The notes beneath the pieces are model-generated. The model saw nothing but the letters and a program-made list of their open reading frames with translations, ran no database searches and was not told the origin of the DNA. A stretch of DNA of 11,580 nt from assembly GCA_029571425.1 (NCBI GenBank), contig JAKPSR010000036.1:1-11580 (forward strand), written 5' to 3'. Made by a program: the position numbers and the translations under genes. Numbering within the stretch: the first letter of the stretch is position 1; every line of letters begins with the position of its first letter. Below, piece by piece: positions 1 through 6,288 of the stretch. The stretch comes from Spirochaetota bacterium. GTDB lineage: Bacteria > Spirochaetota > Spirochaetia > Treponematales > Treponemataceae.

Positions 1-1500
1 CTCGCCGAATGGATTGAGAGAAATGGGATTAAGCTCGATGAATTCGGCGCGCGCGAGTACGACAATCCGCCGGCCGAGCGGGCGGTGCTTTTCTCGACGC
101 CCGGCGGGCTTATGCGCACGGCGGAGCGATGCGCGCCTGGAATATCGGAAGCGACGAGAAAAATCGAGGGTCACCCGCAGGTTATCCATTATCTTGCCCA
201 CATGGGCGAGGCGGTAAAAGCGGGGGACTCGCCGATCCATACATTGATCGACTGCCTGAACTGCGAGATGGGATGCAACGGGGGCCCCGGCACGCTGAAC
301 CGGGACAAGCACGCCGACACGGTCGAGGGCGCGATCGAGCGCCGAAACCGCGAGATGCGAAAGCTATATGAGCAGAAATGGCCCGTATTCGGGAAGAAGA
401 GCGCGTACAAAAAACTCGAGCGGATCATCGGCCGATACTGGAAAAGCGGGCTTTATGCCCGGTCCTACACGGATCGATCACGCACCTTCCACGCTGCGAT
501 CAGAAAGCCGAGCCAAGCCGAGATCGAGCAGTGCTTCGCCGAGATGCATAAAAAGGAGAAGGCCGATATCCTCAACTGCGGCGCGTGCGGCTATAACAGC
601 TGCGAGCAAATGGCGGTCGCCGTCATCAACGGCCTCAACCGACCGGAGAATTGCCGACACTACATGAGCGTCGAGATCGAGATGATGCACGAGGCCCATA
701 AGGAGTCGCTCGCGACGACCGTCACGACCATCTCGGCGCGCGCAGAGTCGACCCTTAGGGAGAGCCTTTCCGGAATCGGGAAGCTGACCGACGTCACGGC
801 GGACATGGCCGCGTACGTTACGCAATCGTCCGCGTCGATCGAGCAAATGGTCGCCAACGTCGGATCGATCACGAAGACGCTCGAGCGAAACGCCGAGATG
901 GTGCTTCTCCTCGACGAGGCGTCGGCGTCCGGGCGGCAGGACATCAACTCGGTGGCGACGTTGGTCAGCGAGATATCGTCGCACTCGGCGTTCCTCGCGG
1001 AGGCGAGCGAGATAATCAAGCGGATCGCGAGCCAGACCAACCTGCTCGCGATGAACGCCGCGATCGAGGCGGCGCACGCGGGCTCCTACGGGCTTGGCTT
1101 CGCGGTCGTCTCAAGCGAGATCCGCAAGCTCGCGGAGAATTCCAGCGCGCAGGCGACGTCGATCGCGAAGTCGCTGAAAGCCATCAAGGCGTTGATAGAC
1201 AAAACCGCGGGGTCGGCGCAGGACGCCCAAAAGAGCTTCGAGCGCATTGTCTCGATGACGGGCACGGTCCGCGAGCAGGAAACGCTGATCAAGAACGCGG
1301 CGTCCGAGCAAAGGGCCGGCGGGCAGCAAGTCCTCGAGGCCCTCGTCAAGATGAACGAGCTAACCGCCCTGGTGCGCGACGAATCGCGCGCGCTGACCGA
1401 GTCGAGCAAGACTCTCCTTTCCGAGATCGGGAACCTCTCGTCCGTGCGCGGCGAGACGCGCGAAGAGGAAGAGGACCTGGTCGCGGCCGGGACACCTTAG
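1..1500 (+). CDS. [FeFe]-hydrogenase-like / Fe-S / methyl-accepting chemotaxis fusion receptor (5' partial)
   Basis: The frame is open from base 1 to the TAG at 1498-1500, so the start lies outside the window; 499 residues are visible. Residues 84-98 hold DCLNCEMGCNGGPGT, which matches the third H-cluster motif of [FeFe]-hydrogenases, with C88 and C92 in the cluster-ligand positions. Next comes a CX2CX4CX16C site (C193, C196, C201, C218) typical of the small FeS domain (PF04060 type). From about 230 to the end is a long helical chemoreceptor signalling domain with hairpin tip QTNLLAMNAAIEAAHAG near 345-360 and GFAVVSSEIRKLAE after it. No membrane segment, HAMP domain or C-terminal CheR/CheB pentapeptide is seen, so it should be a cytosolic receptor. 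By family knowledge such hydrogenase-like proteins are sensors rather than catalysts. I infer that it reports H2 or redox state to CheA/CheW. The tip has H358, S361 and L364 where E. coli Tsr has R388, E391 and R394. The first two H-cluster motifs cannot be checked. Confidence 0.88.
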   Translation, partial: LAEWIERNGIKLDEFGAREYDNPPAERAVLFSTPGGLMRTAERCAPGISEATRKIEGHPQVIHYLAHMGEAVKAGDSPIHTLIDCLNCEMGCNGGPGTLNRDKHADTVEGAIERRNREMRKLYEQKWPVFGKKSAYKKLERIIGRYWKSGLYARSYTDRSRTFHAAIRKPSQAEIEQCFAEMHKKEKADILNCGACGYNSCEQMAVAVINGLNRPENCRHYMSVEIEMMHEAHKESLATTVTTISARAESTLRESLSGIGKLTDVTADMAAYVTQSSASIEQMVANVGSITKTLERNAEMVLLLDEASASGRQDINSVATLVSEISSHSAFLAEASEIIKRIASQTNLLAMNAAIEAAHAGSYGLGFAVVSSEIRKLAENSSAQATSIAKSLKAIKALIDKTAGSAQDAQKSFERIVSMTGTVREQETLIKNAASEQRAGGQQVLEALVKMNELTALVRDESRALTESSKTLLSEIGNLSSVRGETREEEEDLVAAGTP

Positions 1501-1505
1501 ACGCG

Positions 1506-2546
1506 TCACGAAAGCAACGCGGCTCCGTACAATCCCTCGGGAAATTTGATCGACTGAATCCCCGAAAGAAACGCATCGAGGAGCTCGGGATCGAAGCCGA
1601 CGCCTCGACCCGCGCGCATGATGTCCAGAGCCTCGCCGAACGGCATCGCCTCCTTGTAAACCCGCTTATTGACGAGGGCGTCGAAGACGTCGGCGATCGA
1701 GACGATCCGCGCCTCGATGGGAATATCCTTTCCCGCGAGCCCGGAAAGATACCCTGACCCGTCCCATTTCTCGTGATGGTAGAGAATGATGTTCCGCGCG
1801 GCAGCGTCAAAGCCGTCGTCGCCGATGATGCGCGAGCCGATGGACACGTGTTGCTTGACGTGCTCGAACTCATCGTGGGTAAGGCGACCCGGCTTAAGGA
1901 GGATTTCCTTGTCGATGCCAACCTTTCCGATGTCGTGAAGGGGCGAGTAAAGCTTGACGGTCTTGACGAACGGCTCGTCGAGCCCGGCGCGCCGCGCGAT
2001 AAATTCCGAGAGGATCGAGATGCGGCGCACGTGATTCCCCGTCTCCTCGTCGAAGAACTGGTTCGCGTTCTCGAGCGCGGAGACCATCGCGAAGTGCAGC
2101 GACTCTATCTTGCCGCTCAGCTCGTCTATCACGCGCTTCTGCCGATACGACGAGCACGCGTCCTTGACCGTGAGCACGAGATCGTGACGGTCCCAGGGCT
2201 TCGCGAGATACCGATAGAGCGCGTTGTTGTTCACGAGCCTGACGACAGCGTCAAGGTCGGAGAATCCGGTAAGAAGGACGTTTCGGCAGTCGGGAATGCG
2301 CCCTCGGAGACCAAGAAGGAGCTCGTCGCCGGTTATCATCGGCATGCGCTGGTCCGAAATCATGACGAGGATGTCCCCGCCTTCGGCGAGTATGTCGTCG
2401 ACGAGGTCGGGCACCTGCACGGGCGAGTCCGATATCTCGATATTCACGTCGCGGAAGAACGGGTCGAGCCTGAGTTCTTGCTTGAGGCTCTGAACGACCG
2501 CCCGCTCGTCGTCGACGCACACGATGAACTCGCGCCTGTCAGTCAT
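1506..2546 (-). CDS. Response regulator: receiver + HD-GYP c-di-GMP phosphodiesterase
   Basis: Predicted cytosolic two-domain response regulator, 346 residues from the ATG. The receiver (about 6-125) has acidic D12/D13, phosphoacceptor D65, T93 and K116 in a KPWD context. A short linker leads to an HD-GYP domain (about 150-340) with ETGNH at 168-172, HD at 204-205 and HHEKWDGSGY at 257-266, followed by ARIVSIADVFDAL. Members of this RpfG-like family hydrolyse c-di-GMP when the receiver is phosphorylated. The metal-ligand motifs look intact, but the usual GYP triplet reads GYL because residue 267 is Leu. It is last in the operon, and its start lies inside the upstream receiver gene: 8-bp overlap from the ATG at 2546, or 11 bp from a TTG at 2549. 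A GAGAGG ribosome site at 2557-2562 is 10 nt from the ATG and 7 nt from the TTG. I prefer the ATG. Confidence 0.93.
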   Translation of the reverse strand: MTDRREFIVCVDDERAVVQSLKQELRLDPFFRDVNIEISDSPVQVPDLVDDILAEGGDILVMISDQRMPMITGDELLLGLRGRIPDCRNVLLTGFSDLDAVVRLVNNNALYRYLAKPWDRHDLVLTVKDACSSYRQKRVIDELSGKIESLHFAMVSALENANQFFDEETGNHVRRISILSEFIARRAGLDEPFVKTVKLYSPLHDIGKVGIDKEILLKPGRLTHDEFEHVKQHVSIGSRIIGDDGFDAAARNIILYHHEKWDGSGYLSGLAGKDIPIEARIVSIADVFDALVNKRVYKEAMPFGEALDIMRAGRGVGFDPELLDAFLSGIQSIKFPEGLYGAALLS

Positions 2547-2934
2547 CAATGCAACACCTCTCGATCACGGCGGCAAGCTCGGAGGTTCGCCAGGGCTTTT
2601 CGAGGACGGCCACGACCGAGCCGCCCTCGAGCACACGATCGATGACCTCCCGGTCGGCGTGACCCGTCACCATCACCGCCTTAATCGCCGGATACCGCTG
2701 ATGCACGAGATCGATGAACTCGTCCCCCTTAATTCCCGGCATCAGCCAGTCGGAGATGACGAGGATTACGGTGACCCCGTCGGCTTCGAGGTCGTTAATC
2801 GTCTCGAGCGCCGACTCCGCGTCGATGGCCTGCTCATATACGAATCGCGAGCCGAACGAGCGCTTAAGCTCCTGGATCATGGAGAGGAGGATGATCACCT
2901 CGTCGTCGACGCACAGAATGGCGCGCTTGCCCAT
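2539..2934 (-). CDS. Single-domain response regulator (receiver only)
   Basis: A 131-residue protein that is all receiver domain, with no output domain. It shows the CVDDE start with acidic D10/D11, phosphoacceptor D62 in SDWLMPGIKGDEF, T90 in VTGHAD and K113 in EKPW, so the full phosphotransfer set is present. It resembles the receiver of the next gene in the same places (SDxxMP, GDE, TGxxD, KPW), suggesting tandem duplication or membership of the same subfamily. The ATG at 2934 follows a strong GGAGGTGA ribosome site and lies only 3 nt after the kinase stop codon. It probably takes phosphate from the kinase just upstream, either acting by protein contact or serving as a phosphate sink for the HD-GYP regulator. 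Which of these applies cannot be read from sequence. Confidence 0.93.
   Translation of the reverse strand: MGKRAILCVDDEVIILLSMIQELKRSFGSRFVYEQAIDAESALETINDLEADGVTVILVISDWLMPGIKGDEFIDLVHQRYPAIKAVMVTGHADREVIDRVLEGGSVVAVLEKPWRTSELAAVIERCCIDD
2557..2562 (-). promoter_or_regulatory. Ribosome binding site of the HD-GYP gene, inside the upstream gene
   Basis: GAGAGG on the minus strand lies within the last codons of the receiver gene. It sits 7 nt from TTG (2549) and 10 nt from ATG (2546), so it fits either start. The overlap suggests translational coupling to the upstream receiver. Confidence 0.5.
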
Positions 2935-2937
2935 ACA

Positions 2938-4689
2938 TCACCTCCCGTTGCCGCTCAACGCGGGCAAGATCACCGAAAAAACGGTGCGGCCCGGAGACGA
3001 CTCGACCTCTATCGTCCCCCGATGGCCCTCCACTATGCGGCGGCAGATATCAAGCCCCATGCCCATCCCCTCCCCGTGCTTCTTCGTCGTGAAGAAGGGA
3101 TCGAAGATACGTTCACGAATCTCCGGTGGAATGCCGGGTCCGTTGTCCCGAAAGCTCACGACGACCGAGTCGCCGCGAAGCTCGCTCCTGATCTCGAGCT
3201 CGCCGCGGAATTCCATCGCCTGAGCCGCGTTCCTGATGAGGTTCATCCACACTTGCGAAAGCTTTTCCGACGAGCCGACCGTTCGCGCCCCGGAGAACGC
3301 CGTGGTAACCGAGACCCCGTGCTTCAGGGAATTCGTCATCAACGTCAAGACGCGCGCGATGTCCCCGTCAATGTCGACCTCGCGGCTTTCCTCGGCGGTC
3401 TCCGGCGCGAGATACGAGCGCAAGGCCGCGACGACACGCGAGGCCTTATCCGCCGACTCCCCGACGATCGCGGCCATGCGCCGAGCGATCGCGGGGGAAG
3501 ACGCGGCCTCGATCGCCGCGAGGTCGTTTTCGGTCCCGAGCAAGGGGGCAAGCTCGGCGACGCGCGACGCGACGCCGAGGTCAACGAGGGCGGCGGCCAC
3601 ATCGTTCGCGCGGTCGACGCCTGCCGCGGCGAGGGCTTCGGCGGTCTCGCGCGACTGCTTTCTCGAGGGAAGCGGGACGGAGAGCGTCCGATTCTCCTCC
3701 ATGGCGGCGGCGAGAACGGCCTCGTACAGCGCGCGCGCCCGCTCAGAGAAACCGTCGGGCGCGCGGCAACGCACCGCGTGACCGTCGAGAAACTCGGCGA
3801 GCGAGCGGGCGGACGAAACGATGGCGCCGAGCGGGGTATTGAGCTCGTGCGCGATCCCGGCGGAAAGCTGTCCCAACGCGGAAAGCTTTCCCGACTCGAT
3901 AAGCCTTTCCTGCAGGAGGCGAAGCTCCGCGATCGACGCCTCAAGCTCGACGGTCCGCTCGGCGACGCGCGACTCGAGACGCTCGTTCGCGACGACGAGC
4001 TCCGCGTTTTTTTCACGGATGCGGGCGGCCATGCCATTCATAAGTGACACAAGGTAATCGAGATCCGAGTAACCCGTTGCGTCAATCGCCGTTCCGTAAT
4101 CGCCCGAGCCGATCCGCTCGATACCGCGCACCATCCCCGCGAAGGTACCGACCACCTTTCGCCGCACGAGGTAACGAACGCCGGCGATATTGGCGATGGT
4201 TATGGCGATCACTATGGCGACCATCGTGAGTGAGAACGCGCGGACCATCGCGAAGACGCCGCCGTCCTCCGGCCACAGGACGATTCGGCCAAGCAGGATG
4301 TCCCCATGATAGATATCGCGTTCCTGAGTCTCGACCAACGAAGGAAGCGAGGGGGAGCGACGATCCATCAGCACCCCGGTCGCGAACGACTCTATCCTGA
4401 CGCCGTTGACGCGCCCGGAGGAAAGGAGTACCTCGCCTATCCTGATAGCCTGCTCGTCATCGATGTTATACAGGGGCTCCGCAAGGATGTCCCGCATTTC
4501 GTCCGCGGTGACCGCGCTCGAGAGGCGCAGCGCCCGTACCTGAAGGACGATCATCGCGAAAAGGGAGCACACGAGAACGGCGAACACGATACCGGTCGAG
4601 AGCATGATCGAGAGCCGCTGGCTTTCGTTGAGCAGACTTCGCGGCCGCTTGACCTGGCCCGCGGCGGCGACGTGAAAAGGCTTTGTCAT
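2938..4689 (-). CDS. Membrane sensor histidine kinase with an expanded HisKA domain
   Basis: A 583-residue inner-membrane kinase. A cytosolic N-terminus (1-26) leads to TM1 at about 27-51, a short periplasmic domain of about 95 residues, and TM2 at about 148-170. A HAMP-like segment (about 171-225) and a coiled coil (about 226-268) follow. The phosphoacceptor is H281 in GIAHELNTPLGAI. The ATPase domain has an N box around NLIRNAAQAM (483-492), G1 DNGPGI (515-520), F box FDPFFTTK (529-536) and G2 GEGMGMGL (539-546). About 90 extra residues (roughly 305-400) separate the two HisKA helices. From memory, a known kinase family with the HELNTPLGAI motif carries a similar insert. Its ATG overlaps the stop of the binding-protein gene as ATGA (4686-4689), so translation is coupled. 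The small periplasmic domain and the coupling suggest that it reads the binding protein rather than a ligand directly. Confidence 0.93.
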   Translation of the reverse strand: MTKPFHVAAAGQVKRPRSLLNESQRLSIMLSTGIVFAVLVCSLFAMIVLQVRALRLSSAVTADEMRDILAEPLYNIDDEQAIRIGEVLLSSGRVNGVRIESFATGVLMDRRSPSLPSLVETQERDIYHGDILLGRIVLWPEDGGVFAMVRAFSLTMVAIVIAITIANIAGVRYLVRRKVVGTFAGMVRGIERIGSGDYGTAIDATGYSDLDYLVSLMNGMAARIREKNAELVVANERLESRVAERTVELEASIAELRLLQERLIESGKLSALGQLSAGIAHELNTPLGAIVSSARSLAEFLDGHAVRCRAPDGFSERARALYEAVLAAAMEENRTLSVPLPSRKQSRETAEALAAAGVDRANDVAAALVDLGVASRVAELAPLLGTENDLAAIEAASSPAIARRMAAIVGESADKASRVVAALRSYLAPETAEESREVDIDGDIARVLTLMTNSLKHGVSVTTAFSGARTVGSSEKLSQVWMNLIRNAAQAMEFRGELEIRSELRGDSVVVSFRDNGPGIPPEIRERIFDPFFTTKKHGEGMGMGLDICRRIVEGHRGTIEVESSPGRTVFSVILPALSGNGR

Positions 4690-5441
4690 CGAGGGACGGC
4701 CTCGTGGGCGAGCCGGTCGAATTCGCCCAAGGCAAGGCCCTCTCGGTTCGCCTTCTCGAACGCGGCGAGCAATCGACGCCCGCGCTCGTCCTTCCGGAAG
4801 ATACTGTATACCTTGACCGGCTCGACCGGGATTAGGAGGACGCGAACCTCGCCGAGCATCTCGTTCTGGGCGAGGTAATAGATCATCGACTCATAGTTGA
4901 TGTCGAGCATCGCGTCGATCCTGCCCGCGAGGAGCTTACGAAGGTTTACCTCTCGGTAATCCTGGTTCGCGATCAATTCGATGGTGATTCGCGTATCCAC
5001 GAAAAACTCGGGGATGTAGGTATCGCGCATGAAGCCGATGCGCAGGCCGAAGAACTGCGATGGCGACGTTGCCTGTACGAGAGGGCTGTCCCTGCGCACG
5101 ATCACGCAGCTTTTTATCAGCGTGAGATGACTCTGCGGATAAAGGAAGCGAGCCTCGCGGTCCGGGATCTTGGTAAGCTGAGGGACGACGTCGACCTCCC
5201 CGTTCTCGAGCATCATGACGGCGCGGGAGATAGGGAAAGGCCCGAGCACCTCGATCTCGACCCCCATTCGCGGGGCGATAAAGCGGCGCCAGTACTCGAC
5301 CGTGACTCCGCCCGGGCCGGATTCCGTCTCCATCATGAACGGCTCGAGCTGGAAGACCGCTATCCGAAGCTTCTCGGCGCGCGCGGGGATGGCGCATAAA
5401 AGGACAAGCATGGCAAAAAGCGCACGGGGGGCGCGCATCAT
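4686..5441 (-). CDS. Periplasmic solute-binding protein, family 3 (SBP_bac_3-like), probable sensor subunit
   Basis: A 251-residue protein with a Sec signal peptide: positive residues at 3-6, a hydrophobic core at 7-18, and probable cleavage after PARA (residue 22). The mature part follows the family 3 binding-protein pattern: LRIAVFQLEPF at the start, GGVTVEYW, an ENGEVDVVPQLTKIPDREARF segment in the first lobe, then a second lobe with GLRIGFMRDTY and LLAGRIDAMLDI. Family members bind amino acids or other small polar ligands; the ligand here cannot be told. No permease or ATPase gene is adjacent. Instead the gene leads a kinase/regulator operon and overlaps the kinase gene by 4 bp, so I infer a signalling role. 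The start is the first of two consecutive ATG codons (5439-5441), 6 nt after a GGAGG ribosome site. Confidence 0.88.
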   Translation of the reverse strand: MMRAPRALFAMLVLLCAIPARAEKLRIAVFQLEPFMMETESGPGGVTVEYWRRFIAPRMGVEIEVLGPFPISRAVMMLENGEVDVVPQLTKIPDREARFLYPQSHLTLIKSCVIVRRDSPLVQATSPSQFFGLRIGFMRDTYIPEFFVDTRITIELIANQDYREVNLRKLLAGRIDAMLDINYESMIYYLAQNEMLGEVRVLLIPVEPVKVYSIFRKDERGRRLLAAFEKANREGLALGEFDRLAHEAVPR

Positions 5442-5457
5442 CGTGAACCTCCCACGA

Positions 5458-5472
5458 CAAGAATCGTTCTTG
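5458..5472. promoter_or_regulatory. 15-bp palindrome at the expected transcription start of the four-gene operon
   Basis: CAAGAATCGTTCTTG is a perfect inverted repeat with 6-bp arms and a 3-bp centre. It lies between the candidate -10 box (5478-5483) and the ribosome site (5448-5453) of the binding-protein gene, covering about +1 to +14. The position suits a repressor operator. A chance palindrome is possible. Confidence 0.35.
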
Positions 5473-5477
5473 CTTTA

Positions 5478-5505
5478 AGTATAGAGATTGTCGACGCGCG
5501 CGCAA
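5478..5505 (-). promoter_or_regulatory. Candidate sigma70-type promoter of the binding protein-kinase-regulator operon
   Basis: On the minus strand TATACT (5478-5483) matches five of six -10 consensus bases. A weaker TTGCGC (5500-5505) lies 16 nt upstream of it. Transcription would begin near 5471, giving a leader of about 30 nt. It lies just downstream of the terminator of the lipoprotein gene, which fits a separate transcription unit. Confidence 0.4.
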
Positions 5506-5508
5506 GGC

Positions 5509-5541
5509 AAAAAAAGGGGCTGCGCGCTTTGCGGCAGCCCC
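5509..5541 (-). terminator. Intrinsic terminator of the lipoprotein gene
   Basis: On the minus strand GGGGCTGC (5534-5541) pairs with GCAGCCCC (5516-5523) as an 8-bp stem. An inner CGC/GCG pairing extends it past one bulged base to a tight loop. Seven T follow at once (5509-5515). It begins about 20 nt after the lipoprotein stop codon and separates that gene from the downstream operon. Confidence 0.9.
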
Positions 5542-5560
5542 TCGATCAAGCCGTATTGTG

Positions 5561-6211
5561 TTATTTGATGCGCGCCTTTAGCTCGTTCATGTATTCCTGA
5601 AGGCTCTGGTCGATGATGGTGGTCCACGCCTTCGTCCCGCCCGCGGCGCTCTTCCGGCTGATGGAGCAGATCACCTGCTCTTCCTTGCCGGAAACCAAGA
5701 TGGCGGGCCCGGTGACGAACACCTCGACTTGCCCCTCGAGGGTGATTGCCCAGAAACCGGGCACCATCCAGCACCAGAAGCGGTTTACCGTGACGGACAC
5801 GGGGGTGCCGTTCTTCGCCTCGGGAGAATCCTTCGGGACGACGACATAGCCCTTATCGCGAAGCGCCTTCACGGTCGCCTCGGCGAACAAATCGGAGACG
5901 GTTCGCCCCTCGGGAAGCAGGATGTCCCCAAGCGCCTTTCCGTATCCATTGCGCTTGCGGGCGATGGCGCGGGAGGTTATTTCCTTATTGGTGATCTGGC
6001 CGTCCTTCAGCGAGGGAATCGAAGGCTCAGTGGGCTTTGCCTCGAAAACACGGGCGTCGGATACGTTGTCGAGGTACACGACCTTGCCGCTCGCCGGGTT
6101 CGGGCCGGCGTCGACGCGATAATCGATAACCCCCCGACTCGTCGCGCATGACGCGAGCGAAATAAGGGCGAGGGCAACAAGTGCCACGGAGAACGCGCTA
6201 ATACGTTTCAT
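5561..6211 (-). CDS. Small lipoprotein of unknown function
   Basis: A 216-residue predicted lipoprotein. The N-terminus MKRISAFSVALVALALIS is a lipoprotein signal peptide ending in the lipobox LASC, so C22 would be lipidated after signal peptidase II cleavage. The mature part has a VYLDNVSDARVFE strand near 43-55, a basic ARKRNGYGKALGDILLPEG block, then a helix and strand (VSDLFAEATVKALRDKGYVVV) and a C-terminal helix. The order (DxR near the start, helix, GYxVV, strands, terminal helix) resembles YajG-like lipoproteins, but I cannot confirm membership and give no function. The ATG at 6211 is chosen over a GTG at 6223: that GTG is part of the ribosome site, and the signal peptide starts properly at the ATG. 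It stands alone as a transcription unit with its own promoter, a large palindrome in the leader and a strong terminator. Confidence 0.85.
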   Translation of the reverse strand: MKRISAFSVALVALALISLASCATSRGVIDYRVDAGPNPASGKVVYLDNVSDARVFEAKPTEPSIPSLKDGQITNKEITSRAIARKRNGYGKALGDILLPEGRTVSDLFAEATVKALRDKGYVVVPKDSPEAKNGTPVSVTVNRFWCWMVPGFWAITLEGQVEVFVTGPAILVSGKEEQVICSISRKSAAGGTKAWTTIIDQSLQEYMNELKARIK

Positions 6212-6216
6212 TGATT

Positions 6217-6221
6217 CCTCC
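6217..6221 (-). promoter_or_regulatory. Ribosome binding site that fixes the lipoprotein start
   Basis: GGAGG lies 5 nt before the ATG at 6211-6209. It overlaps the upstream in-frame GTG (6223-6221), which argues against that GTG as a start. Confidence 0.75.
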
Positions 6222-6224
6222 ACG

Positions 6225-6260
6225 TTTTGATATACCCGACATCAGTCGGATATATCAAAA
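6225..6260. promoter_or_regulatory. 36-bp near-perfect palindrome at the lipoprotein promoter (operator or RNA hairpin)
   Basis: Two 16-bp arms (6225-6240 and 6245-6260) flank a 4-bp centre, ATCA. Fifteen of sixteen positions pair as DNA. The one mismatch (6235/6250) becomes a G-U pair in minus-strand RNA. The repeat touches the -10 box and covers the expected start site and early leader of the lipoprotein gene, as a repressor operator would. It also lies just after the beta-glucosidase stop codon, so readthrough RNA could fold here. It has no T run, so it is not a standard terminator in either direction. Confidence 0.6.
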
Positions 6261-6288
6261 GTATGGTACCGTCACCCGCACCTGTCAA
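6260..6288 (-). promoter_or_regulatory. Sigma70-type promoter of the lipoprotein gene
   Basis: On the minus strand a perfect TTGACA (6283-6288) is followed after exactly 17 nt by CATACT (6260-6265), which matches four of six -10 bases. Transcription should start near 6253. The -35 box overlaps the last codon and stop codon of the beta-glucosidase gene. Confidence 0.65.

Noticed and set aside
478..1077. 199-codon open frame on the minus strand
   Set aside because: Antisense to the hydrogenase-like chemoreceptor; Arg/Asp-rich shadow translation.
1773..2645. 290-codon open frame on the plus strand
   Set aside because: Antisense to the receiver-HD-GYP gene; no motif of its own.
2524..4047. 507-codon open frame on the plus strand
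   Set aside because: It lies antisense to the histidine kinase and receiver genes, whose motifs are complete. Its translation is rich in Arg, Gly, His and Asp with no recognisable domain, as expected for antisense frames in GC-rich DNA.
6212..6223. GTG start four codons before the lipoprotein ATG
   Set aside because: The GTG overlaps the GGAGG ribosome site of the ATG, and the signal peptide starts properly at the ATG.
6225..6260. The palindrome as an intrinsic terminator of the beta-glucosidase gene
   Set aside because: The stem is AT-rich and is followed by A rather than T in both directions, so it lacks the required T run.
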